This document shows positions 9,388 to 18,265 of a DNA stretch of 45,203 nucleotides, piece after piece. This DNA is from Planctomycetota bacterium. GTDB lineage: Bacteria > Planctomycetota > B15-G4. Both the position numbers and the translations under genes were made by a program. The DNA lies in NCBI GenBank assembly GCA_029259695.1, contig JAJDEQ010000222.1, positions 1-45,203 of the forward strand, in the 5' to 3' direction. Every line of letters starts with the position of its first letter. Position 1 is the stretch's first letter. The notes beneath the pieces were generated by a model. It saw only the letters and a list, made by a program, of their open reading frames with translations. It did not search any database and was not told the origin of the DNA.

Positions 9388-10142
9388 GGCTGCAACGCCG
9401 AGTGTTCGCGGTCGATCACGAGCGCCAGGGCGGCGAAGCGGCAGCGCAGGCGGCGACCGTCCTCGTCCGTGGCCTCGATACGCACGTCCTCGAGGGCCAG
9501 GTACGGCTGCCCCGCGAGCACGCCGGCGAGCGTGTCGCGCAACGCCCGCTGCGACCCGTGCAATTCGAAGTCGACCCGGTGGGCGCGCACGAAGCCGCCC
9601 TCCGTGCGGGCGCGCCGGGCAACCGGGGCCGGCGTGATCTCGGCCACGCGGTCCACGTCCGCCTCCAGGGCCGCACCCACCACACGGTGCACGACGTGCA
9701 ACGCGCGCAACGTCCGCAGGACATCCTCGAGGCCCGTGGGGTTGAGCTCGGGCATGCCCAGGTTGCTGGGCACCGACTTGCCGAAGAACGCGGCGCGCTT
9801 GACCAGTTCGTCCTGCTCGCGACGCAGGATCTGCAGGTAGGCCAGGTCGGGACTCTGCCCCGCCGGCACGTCGAATGCGGGCGGCAACGCGTACGCCAGG
9901 TCGTCCACCAGGCGTTCGAGCTCGCCTTCCAGTTCGGTGCGCAGATCGGCCACCCGGGCGCGCTCCGCTCGGGCCGGCGCGCTGCCCGCCTCGCCCGTGC
10001 CCCGTAGCTTGTTGCGCTCACGGACGACCCGCGCCGCCGCGAGCCTGTCGTCGTACACCGACGAGATCACCGCACGCCCCACGATGATGGCCAGCACGGC
10101 ACCCAGGCCGATCAGGATCAGGCGCCGCAGCTCCTTGTCCAT
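9384..10142 (-). CDS. PilO/GspM-like inner membrane assembly protein
   Basis: 252 residues: a short cytoplasmic start (MDKELRR), one membrane helix at about residues 8-28, a charged probable coiled coil (about 30-85), then a mixed alpha/beta periplasmic domain. This is the architecture of PilO and GspM, which link the PilM/PilN (GspL) platform to the rest of the machine. Sequence similarity to either family is weak by eye, so the assignment rests mainly on topology and on its position directly after the PilM-PilN fusion. Its ATG shares one base with that gene's TGA. The stop overlaps the next start by ATGA. The PilO C-terminal ferredoxin-like fold is plausible here but cannot be confirmed by reading. 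Confidence 0.65.
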   Translation of the reverse strand: MDKELRRLILIGLGAVLAIIVGRAVISSVYDDRLAAARVVRERNKLRGTGEAGSAPARAERARVADLRTELEGELERLVDDLAYALPPAFDVPAGQSPDLAYLQILRREQDELVKRAAFFGKSVPSNLGMPELNPTGLEDVLRTLRALHVVHRVVGAALEADVDRVAEITPAPVARRARTEGGFVRAHRVDFELHGSQRALRDTLAGVLAGQPYLALEDVRIEATDEDGRRLRCRFAALALVIDREHSALQP

Positions 10143-11794
10143 CAGGCGCCCCCCTCGGCCGCGTCGCCCGGGTGCTCGTCGGCCGCGGTCGCGGCGTCCG
10201 TCCCCGCGTCGCGAGCGACACTCAGATCGAGGCGCAGGTCGAAAGCGAAGTCACCGCGACTGTCCGTGGTGAGACTGGGCAGCACCCCGGCCACGCCCGG
10301 GTGACGACGAAGCTGGGAGGTGAGCTCGGTGACCGCGTCGGAGAGGTCGCGGGCGATCTCCTTGCCGCGACCTTCGACCACCACGTAGGGCCGGGCGTCG
10401 CCGCCCGCACCGAACTCGGGGTCCACACGCCGCAGCGTGCGCACCGCGGTGACCCACAACTCCGGCGGCAGGTGGCGTTCCAGCAGATCGAGGGTCGTCA
10501 ACACACCCGAGCCGGGCGCTGTGTGGGCCTCGAGCATGGCCAGGTCTGCGGCGAACTCGTCGGCTTCCCGCAGCGCCCGCTCGTAGCCCTGCAGGTCCGA
10601 CGTGCGCGAGCGCACTTCGCGCTGCAAGTGCACCAGGTCTTCGCTGGCCGTCTGGTGATCGGCCCGGGTCACGACGAAGTGCAGCGCCAGGACGAACAGC
10701 ACCACCACCGCCGCGCCCCACAACCAGACCGTCTTCTCGCGGAACTCCCGCCGCCGCTGCGTGGCGGCGTCCAGGATCTCGATCCGGTACGAATCGCCCA
10801 GGGCCCCCATCATGGCCAGGCCCGCGGGCACGGCGTAATCGGCCCCACGCTCCTCGAGCAGGTCCACGTCGCCCACCACGTATCCGTCGCAGGGGTCGAA
10901 GCGCTCGGTGGGTACGTCGAGCGAACGGGACAGGGCCTCGTCGAGGCCGGGCAGGGCAGCGCCCGGCCCGCACAACAGCACCCGGGTCAGGTCCAGTTCG
11001 GGCGTGCCCAACTGGTTGCGGCACAGCATGACCGACGAGTTGAGCATGTTGGTGATCAGCCGCGTGCCCGCGCCGAGCGCCTGGGCCACCGCGGCCTGCT
11101 GTCCCGCCAGCCGCTCGCCCGGGCGGGCGAGCACGCCGCGCTTGCGTTTGATCGCCTCGGCCTTCTCCCACGGCAGACCGAAGGCATCGACCAGGGCCTC
11201 GGTGAACAGGTCGCCGCCGCCGCTCAGGTTGCGCGCGAACAACAGCTCGCCGTCGTGGACCAGCGCGATGTCGGTGGTCGCTCCGCCGAGGTTCGCGATC
11301 ATGACCGTTCCGTCGGCACCGTCGGTGGCCACGTAGGCGTTGTGCAGCGCGACGGCGTTGGGCGTGAAGGCCGAGGCCCGGGCGCCGCCCTCGCCCAGCA
11401 GCTCGTTGCGCTCGTCGATCAGCCGGCGGCGCACCAGCGCCAGCAGGGCCATGTCGTCATCGGCGAAGGCGCTGGCACCGCCGAGCAGGTTGTAGTCGGC
11501 GGCGAGTTCGTCCCCGGACTGGTCGGCGACGTCCTCGATCTCGAAGCCCATCAGCTCGCGCAGCTGCCAGTCCGGCACCGGGGGCACCTGGATCGTGCGC
11601 AGGATCATGTCGCGCCCGGTCACGCCCACCAGGATCGTGGCCTTGGACAGGCCCATGCCGCTCAGCGCCTCACCCACGTCGGACACGGGCACGAGCGCCG
11701 CATCGAGGATCTCGAAGGCCCCCTTGTGCAGCCGGCCGGCGACGAGCCGTGCGTTGTCGTCGCCCATGTCGATGCCCACGACGCGCGCGCTCAC
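10142..11794 (-). CDS. PilM-PilN fusion (GspL-like) assembly platform protein
   Basis: 550 residues. The first ~340 are a PilM/FtsA-like actin-fold ATPase: 'VVGIDMGDDNARLV' at the start (phosphate-1), 'MIANLGGATTDIALV' (phosphate-2) and 'RVLLCGPGAALPGLDEAL' (adenosine motif). A membrane helix follows at about 355-375, then a coiled coil and a PilN-like periplasmic domain ('LLERHLPPELWVTAV', an alpha/beta end). In most type IV pilus operons PilM and PilN are separate; GspL combines a cytoplasmic actin-like domain with a transmembrane and periplasmic part, which is the layout seen here. The GTG at 11794 overlaps the upstream stop (GTGA); the in-frame extension further upstream is Arg/Gly-rich shadow coding. 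Expected at the inner membrane, coupling an ATPase not present in the window to pseudopilus growth. Confidence 0.85.
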   Translation of the reverse strand: MSARVVGIDMGDDNARLVAGRLHKGAFEILDAALVPVSDVGEALSGMGLSKATILVGVTGRDMILRTIQVPPVPDWQLRELMGFEIEDVADQSGDELAADYNLLGGASAFADDDMALLALVRRRLIDERNELLGEGGARASAFTPNAVALHNAYVATDGADGTVMIANLGGATTDIALVHDGELLFARNLSGGGDLFTEALVDAFGLPWEKAEAIKRKRGVLARPGERLAGQQAAVAQALGAGTRLITNMLNSSVMLCRNQLGTPELDLTRVLLCGPGAALPGLDEALSRSLDVPTERFDPCDGYVVGDVDLLEERGADYAVPAGLAMMGALGDSYRIEILDAATQRRREFREKTVWLWGAAVVVLFVLALHFVVTRADHQTASEDLVHLQREVRSRTSDLQGYERALREADEFAADLAMLEAHTAPGSGVLTTLDLLERHLPPELWVTAVRTLRRVDPEFGAGGDARPYVVVEGRGKEIARDLSDAVTELTSQLRRHPGVAGVLPSLTTDSRGDFAFDLRLDLSVARDAGTDAATAADEHPGDAAEGGA

Positions 11795-13494
11795 GGATCG
11801 GGCGCCAGGGTGGTTTCGAGGAAGGCATCGAGTTCCTCGACGACGTTCTCGTAGGTCCCGGCCTCGGCGAACGACTCGCGCACGGCTCGCACGCGACGTT
11901 CGCGGCGGGAGCGATCCGCCTCGAGCAGGTCCCGGGCGCGCTCGGCCACCTGGACCGCCGCCTCCTGGAAGCGCGCCTCGGCCGCGCTCTCGGCGAAGGT
12001 GTGCGCCGCCTCCAGGCAATCCTCGCGCACCTCGCGACAGCGTCGTGCGCTGGCCAGGAAGAGCGCGTCCTGCAAGTCGGCCTCGATCGCGTCGAGCCGT
12101 TGTTGCATCGACGCCTGCAAGCGCGAGCGCGTGCCCCGTGCCCATGCGAGCACGCCCTCGTCATAGGGGTACTCGCGCAGGATCAACTCGGTCGTCGCCA
12201 GCGCGCGGCCCAGCCGCCCGGCGCGTTCCTCGCCCTCCGCCTGGGTGCGCAACTGGGCCGCCTGCACCCGCTCTTCCTGGAAGTCCGTCTGCAGCGAAAG
12301 GCTCCCGCGACCCTTGGCGCTGCCCACCCGCTCCACCAGGAACTCGATCGTGCCGTCCGCCATCCAGGTGGCCGCGACATCGACGCCGTCGCCGCCCAAC
12401 ACGAGCCGCTCGGCGCCCGCGCCCAGCACGAGCGTGCGCACGCCCTCGACCTGGAAGTCGTCGGTGAAGGTCTCGAAGCCGCCGCTCGAGCCCACGCCCA
12501 CCGGGGCCGCGGCCAGCGCCCCCACCGCACGGGCCACGTGGAACACGCGGGCCTCGGCGGGCAACCCCGCGAACGTGCGTTGCAGCCGGATGCGGGTGCC
12601 GTCCTCGCTCAGCGTGCCGTCGACCTGCACGCGACCACCACCGGGCAGCGCCAGCTCGCCCGCTCCCGGCAGCGCAGCCACCGCGGCGGGCCAACGACGC
12701 CCGCTCCCGTCGTCGATGGCCACTCCTTCCACCTGGAAGACGAGGTCGTTGCCGCGCAACACGAGCAGGCCCTGATCGAGCCCCACGTCGAGCGAGACCA
12801 CGTCGAACAGGCCGCGCCGCAGGGGCGCCGGCGCCAGCTCATCGAGTTCCCGCATGACGACGTCGTCGACGCTGCCCGCCGACACGGCGCCGATCACCGC
12901 GCGCACGTGGGTGTATCCGGGAGGCGTCGGCGTGCGCCCCGCGATCGCCCCCGTGCCGGAGGCCACCACCACCTCGACCGCGGGGTGACCCTCCCCTTCG
13001 AAGCGCAGGATCAGCTGCACACCGTCGCCGCCGGCCACGGCTTGCAGGCTCACGACCGGGCGCGCTGCCCCCAGGCGGTGACTGTCCGTCGCCGCGATGC
13101 GGGCCCATTCGCCGTCCTCGGGCGCAGCGACCGCGCCCGCCTCGCCGCTCACCGCGCCCGCAGCGCCGAAGGCGAAGCCCGTCGGTGCGTCCTCGGGCAC
13201 GCCCCAGGCCCGCTCGGGGCTCTCGCCGTCGGTGGTCTCGAACGACCAGGCGGCGCCCAGCAGGTTGTCCGCGGCGGGTGGCGCCGAGGCCTGCTGCACC
13301 GCGACGCCCAGCCCGCCCTCGCGCAGGAACCAGACCGCCGCGCCGCTGCCGCCCACGAGGACCACCAGGCCCAGGATCCAGGCCCAGGGCAAGCCGGCGC
13401 GCCCCGCGTCGCCCGAGTCGAGCACGCGCAGGCCGCCGCCCGCCGCCTCCGGGTCCGCAGCGTCTGCATCGTCGAGCACGTCGTCGGGTGCCAC
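11791..13494 (-). CDS. Single-pass membrane protein with beta-rich periplasmic region; first gene of the pseudopilus operon
   Basis: 567 residues from a GTG at 13494. I reject the in-frame ATG at 13563 because it lies inside the predicted promoter. About 35 acidic cytoplasmic residues precede one membrane helix (36-58). The outside part is beta-rich: two stretches (about 70-180 and 200-330) resemble carbohydrate-binding or LamG-like jelly rolls. The C-terminal ~180 residues are helical and TPR-like or coiled ('RLGRALATTELILREYPYDEG'). No catalytic motif is recognised and I cannot name the family. It overlaps the PilM-PilN gene by GTGA. A role as an inner-membrane partner of the platform, like GspC or PilP, is possible from position and topology only. 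Confidence 0.7.
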   Translation of the reverse strand: MAPDDVLDDADAADPEAAGGGLRVLDSGDAGRAGLPWAWILGLVVLVGGSGAAVWFLREGGLGVAVQQASAPPAADNLLGAAWSFETTDGESPERAWGVPEDAPTGFAFGAAGAVSGEAGAVAAPEDGEWARIAATDSHRLGAARPVVSLQAVAGGDGVQLILRFEGEGHPAVEVVVASGTGAIAGRTPTPPGYTHVRAVIGAVSAGSVDDVVMRELDELAPAPLRRGLFDVVSLDVGLDQGLLVLRGNDLVFQVEGVAIDDGSGRRWPAAVAALPGAGELALPGGGRVQVDGTLSEDGTRIRLQRTFAGLPAEARVFHVARAVGALAAAPVGVGSSGGFETFTDDFQVEGVRTLVLGAGAERLVLGGDGVDVAATWMADGTIEFLVERVGSAKGRGSLSLQTDFQEERVQAAQLRTQAEGEERAGRLGRALATTELILREYPYDEGVLAWARGTRSRLQASMQQRLDAIEADLQDALFLASARRCREVREDCLEAAHTFAESAAEARFQEAAVQVAERARDLLEADRSRRERRVRAVRESFAEAGTYENVVEELDAFLETTLAPDP

Positions 13495-13534
13495 GGGCAG
13501 CGATCTCTCAGCGCGAGCGGGGGAAGGCGAGCGT

Positions 13535-13563
13535 ATTAAATCGGGTGGGCGCCGCGGCCACAA
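13535..13563 (-). promoter_or_regulatory. Sigma70-type promoter of the pseudopilus operon
   Basis: On the minus strand, TTGTGG (13563-13558) and TTTAAT (13540-13535) are separated by exactly 17 bases. The -10 matches TATAAT at five of six positions and stands out as the only AT-rich island in a very GC-rich spacer. Transcription would start near 13527, leaving about 33 bases of leader before the GTG at 13494. Function is inferred from sequence alone. Confidence 0.6.
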
Positions 13564-13755
13564 ACCACGGCGCCGGCCAGCGCGCGGGGGGCGACCCCGG
13601 GCCGGACGGGATTAGGCCCATCCGACCAACCCGGCAACCGACCAGCGGGAAGCGAGCCGGTCGGCACGCGTGTCCGTGCGGCGCCACCATGCGATCATGC
13701 GCCGGTTCCACCCTCCCTCCCGCCCGCGCCCGCTCGTCCACGCCTCGGAGTCGGC

Positions 13756-16700
13756 ATGACACGCCCTTCCCCCGGGAAGCCCTGCGCACGCACCCCAGCG
13801 GATCGGAGGGACCGCCTGCGCCCGCCGCTCGTGGCCTTCGTCATCAGCGTGCTGCTCGCGAGCGCGGCGGCCGCCACGCCCGGCGCGGGAACCGGCGCAG
13901 CCGACGGGGCGGACGGCAGTGTGCTGCTGGACGGCGACTGGGAGCTGCTGCTCGACGCCGAGGATCGCGGCCGTGATGCGGGCCTGCAGTCCCCCGGCCA
14001 CGAAGCCTGGAGCGAGGCGCTGGCCATCGCCGTCCCCGGCGTGCTGGAGAGCCTGCCCGAGACCGCGGGCTACGACGGCATCGCCTGGTACCGCCGCACG
14101 CTCCCCGGCATGCCCCCGCCGGCCCCCCCGCACGACCGCGTGCTGCTCGAGTTCGACAACGTGAACGGCCGGGTCGACGCGTGGCTCGACGGCCACTGGC
14201 TGGGCCGGCACGACGGCTCCGACGAGCGCTTCCACTTCGACGTCAGCGAACACCTCGCGCGCCTGGCCCAACCGGGGGCCAGCCTGGTCCTGCGCTGCGT
14301 CGACCCCGGCGTCGAACGGGTGGACGACCTCGTGCTCGGGGCCTGGCCCCATGCGAAGGAGTCCTGGTACCTCAACTACGGGGGCATCCTCGGCTCGGTG
14401 CGCCTCACGCCGCAGCGCCCCGTGGCCTGGGTGCACCACGACGTGGTCTGGAATCGCGAACTGGGCGAAGCCCGCGCCCGGCTCAGCTTCGAGAACCTGA
14501 CCGACGCCCCGCGCGCCCTGCGGGTCACGGCCACGATCACCGCCGCAGCGCCCCCCGCCGAACCCGAACCCGAACCCGAACCGTCCCGCCCGACACCCGA
14601 CCACACGTCACGGCCGCGGGCCAGCATCGAACGCCTGCTGACGCTGCCGCCAGGACGCTCGTCCCACCTGTTCCCCTTCGACAGCGAGGGCCTGGCGCCC
14701 TGGACGCCCGCGGCGCCGGTGTTGCACCGTCTCTCCGTGCGCATGCAGACGCCGGCGGCGGAGCCCGGCGAGGCAGTCCCCGCGCACGAGCTCCAGCGCC
14801 CGTTCGGCCTGCGCACGTTCCGCGTCGCCGGTGATCACTTCGAACTGAACGGCGCGCCGATCTACCTCCGGGGCGTGCTCTACCAGCCGTTCTTCCCCGC
14901 CACCCACGCGCTGCCACCGCACCCGGACTTCGTGCGTGCCGAGCTGACGGCGATCAAGTCGGCCGGATTCAACCTGGTCCGCGCGCACCTGCGCACCGAC
15001 CCGCATCTGTTCGCGGTGTGCGACGAGCTGGGATTGCTGGTCCACGCCGAACCGACGCTGGGCTGGATCACGGAGGTGCGCAGGGACACGGCCGCCATGG
15101 TGGACCGCGCCCTGGTGGCGTTCGCCGACGACGTGGCCGGTCATCCCTCGGTGGTCATGCTCGGTCTGCTCAACGAGCTGTCGGGCCAGCTCCATCGCCG
15201 CAGCCGGGAGCTGCTGCTGCGCACGCACGCGCTGCTGCCCGAGCGGCTGTTGCTCGAGGACTCCGGCTCGTGGCAGGGCGACTCGCACTACCTCAACCCG
15301 TTCGCCGACGAACCGGTGCCCTTCGACGACCTGCACGTCTACCGCTCGTGGCCCTGGAACGAGGGCGACCTGCGCTACATCGACGAGCTGGGGGCCGACT
15401 CCGAGCGGCTCGTGTTCGTCTCCGAGTACGGCTTCGGCGGCATCCCCTCCCTGGAGGACAACCTGGCGGGCTTCGCCGACCGACCGCACCTGGAAGACGC
15501 CGCGATCTACCGCGACCAGCTCGCCGACGTGCAGGCCCAGCTGGCCACCTCGGCGTCGGCCCCGCTGGCACCCGCAGTGAGCGCCCTCGTGGCCTTGGGG
15601 CAGGACAACCAGGCCCGCGCCGCGCGCTTCATGGCCGCCACGCTGCGCGCCCATCCGCGAGTGGCCGGTGACGTCTACACCCAGTGGCGCGACGTGTGCT
15701 GGGAGAATGGTGCGGGCCTGGTGGACGTGTGGGGCACGCCCAAGCCCGCGCTGGACGTCTTCACCGCACTCAACGCCCTGCCCGAGCGCACTCCACCCGA
15801 GCCGGTCCGTTCGGTGGTGCCGCGGCCGGGCTCCCTGTTCGATGCCCCGCCCCCCGTGCGCGAGATGATCGCGCTGGAGCCCGAGTTCGTGCAGCGCGCG
15901 TTTCCCGTCGCCCCGTCCAGTTGGTTGGAACGCCTAGGCAGGCTGCTCGCCAGCCCCACCGCCGTGGTGGGCTTCCGCGCCAACATGTGGGGCCCGGAGG
16001 AGATCGACACAACCCTCTCGCTGCTGCACTGGGTGCGCGACGGCGGCACCGCGTTGTTCATCGCCCCGCCCACGGCGGGACGCCCCCTGCCCCAGGACAT
16101 GTTCGGCTACGACACCTACGGCGCGGTGACCGACCTGCCCTTCGACGCGCGGGTGCGCACCGCACGCGGTCACTTCGTGGGCGCGCACTCGGTGTTCGCC
16201 GAGGGCTCCGCGCTGCTCGACGGGTTCGTGGGCGACTCACGCCTGCTCGACGAGCGCTTCGCCGACGTTCGCCCCGACCAGGCCCTGCTGGTCCGCGGCG
16301 TGGACGGACTGCAGATCGAGCTGGGCAACTTCGACGGCTACGGGCTCGACAGCGGAGCGATCGTCCAGAGCGTCCCCTACGGGCGCGGACACATCGTGCT
16401 CAGCACGCTCCTGTTCGACCCCGAGCGCATGACGCCCAACTCATGGAAGTCGATCGAGCCCGCGAGCCCGAGCTACCGGCTGTGGACCAACCTGCTCGCG
16501 TACGCCACGGCCATCGCCGAGGCCGGGCCGCCGGCGCCGCCACGGCGCCCGGTCAAGGTCCCCGACGACGTGGCCACCGCCGTCGGACGCCTGCTCTGGC
16601 GCCACAAGATCTACTTCGGCCTGGCCGAGCGACTGGCCATGCAGCGCTTCAACGGCTCGCGCCCCGTGCGTCGCGAACTCGACGACCTGCAGGCGGTGAT

Positions 16701-17073
16701 CGACAACAAGAACCGCGCGCTCGAGCTGATCCTGGACGGCTCGTACGACGAGGGCGTGCAACGGCTCGGGCGCATCGAGACCGGCCCGCTGCAGGGCGAC
16801 CGGGACGCGTTCCTGCGCGCCGAGATCGGCCTCGCCGATCGCTACGGCAAGCTGGACTTCCGGCCCGACCTGCCGTCCCGCTTGCGGCTGGGCGAACTGC
16901 ACGCCCGGGCGTTGAGCGTCATGCGCGACGGGCAGCCGAAACGCGCCCTGGCCTTCCTCGCCGCCGCTGCGGGTGTCGTCGAGCAGATCGAGCGGGCCGG
17001 GCCGCCGCCCGATGCGGGGCCGTCCACCGACGACCAGCCCCTGCCGGACGCGGGCGACCGCGAGGAGCACTGA
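13756..17073 (+). CDS. Secreted glycoside hydrolase family 2 enzyme with C-terminal extension
   Basis: 1105 residues. A GGAG ribosome site sits five bases before the ATG. A basic N-terminus and hydrophobic segment (about residues 28-42, ending AAAATPG) look like a signal peptide. The GH2 sugar-binding jelly roll follows ('YDGIAWYRRTL', 'FDNVNGRVDAWLDGHWLG'), then the immunoglobulin-like and TIM-barrel domains. The acid/base Glu is probably E474 in 'GLLNE', and the nucleophile probably E557 in 'SEYG', a normal spacing. An EP-repeat linker at about 268-276 is coded by a 6-base repeat. After about residue 700 come a ThuA/class I glutamine amidotransferase-like stretch ('VGFRANMWGPEEIDTTL', 'GGTALFIAPP') and a helical tail, not part of usual beta-galactosidases (~600-1000 residues). 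Substrate (galactoside, glucuronide or mannoside) cannot be read from the sequence. It is divergent from the pseudopilus operon, so it is a candidate but unproven client. Confidence 0.85.
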   Translation: MTRPSPGKPCARTPADRRDRLRPPLVAFVISVLLASAAAATPGAGTGAADGADGSVLLDGDWELLLDAEDRGRDAGLQSPGHEAWSEALAIAVPGVLESLPETAGYDGIAWYRRTLPGMPPPAPPHDRVLLEFDNVNGRVDAWLDGHWLGRHDGSDERFHFDVSEHLARLAQPGASLVLRCVDPGVERVDDLVLGAWPHAKESWYLNYGGILGSVRLTPQRPVAWVHHDVVWNRELGEARARLSFENLTDAPRALRVTATITAAAPPAEPEPEPEPSRPTPDHTSRPRASIERLLTLPPGRSSHLFPFDSEGLAPWTPAAPVLHRLSVRMQTPAAEPGEAVPAHELQRPFGLRTFRVAGDHFELNGAPIYLRGVLYQPFFPATHALPPHPDFVRAELTAIKSAGFNLVRAHLRTDPHLFAVCDELGLLVHAEPTLGWITEVRRDTAAMVDRALVAFADDVAGHPSVVMLGLLNELSGQLHRRSRELLLRTHALLPERLLLEDSGSWQGDSHYLNPFADEPVPFDDLHVYRSWPWNEGDLRYIDELGADSERLVFVSEYGFGGIPSLEDNLAGFADRPHLEDAAIYRDQLADVQAQLATSASAPLAPAVSALVALGQDNQARAARFMAATLRAHPRVAGDVYTQWRDVCWENGAGLVDVWGTPKPALDVFTALNALPERTPPEPVRSVVPRPGSLFDAPPPVREMIALEPEFVQRAFPVAPSSWLERLGRLLASPTAVVGFRANMWGPEEIDTTLSLLHWVRDGGTALFIAPPTAGRPLPQDMFGYDTYGAVTDLPFDARVRTARGHFVGAHSVFAEGSALLDGFVGDSRLLDERFADVRPDQALLVRGVDGLQIELGNFDGYGLDSGAIVQSVPYGRGHIVLSTLLFDPERMTPNSWKSIEPASPSYRLWTNLLAYATAIAEAGPPAPPRRPVKVPDDVATAVGRLLWRHKIYFGLAERLAMQRFNGSRPVRRELDDLQAVIDNKNRALELILDGSYDEGVQRLGRIETGPLQGDRDAFLRAEIGLADRYGKLDFRPDLPSRLRLGELHARALSVMRDGQPKRALAFLAAAAGVVEQIERAGPPPDAGPSTDDQPLPDAGDREEH

Positions 17074-17108
17074 GCGGCGCCCGCGGGGCCGTCCCGCCCC
17101 GCCCGTCT

Positions 17109-17157
17109 CGAACCGGTCACCGCGAACCGCTCGCCCCGAACCGGTCACCGCGAACCG
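17109..17157. repeat. Two-copy 21-bp perfect direct repeat in a convergent spacer
   Basis: A 21-base unit beginning CGAACCGGTCACC occurs at 17109-17129 and again at 17137-17157, 28 bases apart, with a partial third CGAACCG-like fragment between. It lies between the converging GH2 and modC genes. No T-rich tract follows, so a simple terminator is unlikely. Confidence 0.85.
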
Positions 17158-17182
17158 TCCCGCCCCGCTCGAGCCGCTCGCC

Positions 17183-18265
17183 TCAACCCGCGGGCGACAC
17201 CCGCAGGGCCGTGGTCTTGAGGTACAGCACGACGTCGCGGCCCACCGCGAGGCCCAACTCGTCCGCTGCGTGACGCGTGAGCGACACGAGCAGGGTGGTG
17301 CCCACGTCGACCCGGGCCAGCAGCCCGTCCGCCACCGGGTGCAGCGCGACGATCCGGCCGTCGAGCACATTGCGCGCCGACAGGTCGTCGTGCCGCGACA
17401 GGCCGACCACGATGTCCCCGGCGCGCAAGCCCACGGCGACGCTGGCGCCGACCGGCAGATCGTGCGCGGCCACCGTCAGCGAGGCCGAACCCACGCGCAC
17501 CGAACACCCGTCCGGCCCGACCACGCCGGCGAGCAGGTTCTCGGTCTCCTGCTCGCGCTGCGACGACACGCTCGCCCGGGCCGGCAGCACGTCGAACGGC
17601 TGGCCCTGGGCCACGACCCGCCCGTCCTCGATCACCACCGCGTCGTCGGCCAGGTACAGCGCCTCCGACATGCGGTGGGTGACCATCAGGGTCGGCACCG
17701 GGTGCGCGCGCAACAAGCGGTGCAGCCACGGCAGGATGCGTTCCCGGGCCCCGTCGTCCAGCCCGCCGAGCGGTTCGTCGAGCAGCAGCAACTCGCTGCC
17801 CGCAGCCAGCGCCCGGGCCAGGGCGACCCGGCGGGCCTCGCCACCGGACAACTCGGCCGCCGGGCGATCGAGCAGGTCGGCGATGCCCAGGGCCGCGGCA
17901 CAGGCCACCGGGTCGGGCGTGCCCGACCGTCCGCCGTGCCGGGACGGGAAGGCGAGGTTGCCGCGCACGCTCAGGTGCGGGAACAGCCGCGCCTCCTGGA
18001 ACTGCAGGCCCAGCCCCCGGTCGGCGGTCGGGACACGGGTCCCGTGCTCGTCGTCGAGCGTGCGTCCCCGGAGCACGACCCGCGCACGGGCCTCGTGCAC
18101 CAGTCCCGCGATCACCCCGAGCAGCGTGCTCTTGCCCGCGCCCGAAGGCCCCACCACCGCGGTGCACCCCGCGCCCAACGCCAGGTCCACGTCGAGTCGC
18201 CCGGGCACCACCGCGCGGACCTCCAGCGCGGGCCCCTCGACGGTGTTCGTCGCGTCGGTGTTCAT
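17183..18265 (-). CDS. modC: Molybdate ABC transporter ATP-binding protein
   Basis: 360 residues. Walker A GPSGAGKST at 39-47, Q-loop 'FQEARLFPHLSV' at 89-100, signature LSGGEARR at 139-146, Walker B 'LLLLDEP' at 159-165 and an H-loop in 'VTHRMSEAL'. The region after about residue 240 has two TOBE/Mop-like segments, typical of ModC, which bind oxyanion. The position after a ModB permease and a ModA lipoprotein settles molybdate (or tungstate) over other oxyanions. ATG at 18265 overlaps the modB stop (ATGA). Drives uptake at the cytoplasmic face of the inner membrane. Supplies metal for molybdenum cofactor enzymes; none is coded in this window. Confidence 0.92.
   Translation of the reverse strand: MNTDATNTVEGPALEVRAVVPGRLDVDLALGAGCTAVVGPSGAGKSTLLGVIAGLVHEARARVVLRGRTLDDEHGTRVPTADRGLGLQFQEARLFPHLSVRGNLAFPSRHGGRSGTPDPVACAAALGIADLLDRPAAELSGGEARRVALARALAAGSELLLLDEPLGGLDDGARERILPWLHRLLRAHPVPTLMVTHRMSEALYLADDAVVIEDGRVVAQGQPFDVLPARASVSSQREQETENLLAGVVGPDGCSVRVGSASLTVAAHDLPVGASVAVGLRAGDIVVGLSRHDDLSARNVLDGRIVALHPVADGLLARVDVGTTLLVSLTRHAADELGLAVGRDVVLYLKTTALRVSPAG

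Noticed and set aside
6607..9840. Plus-strand open frame of 1077 codons
   Set aside because: Antisense of the TPR and PilO-like genes; Arg/His/Gln-rich, without recognisable motifs or ribosome site.
14562..14583. Phase-variable microsatellite in the GH2 gene
   Set aside because: The unit is six bases, so copy changes keep the frame; it only lengthens an Glu-Pro linker.
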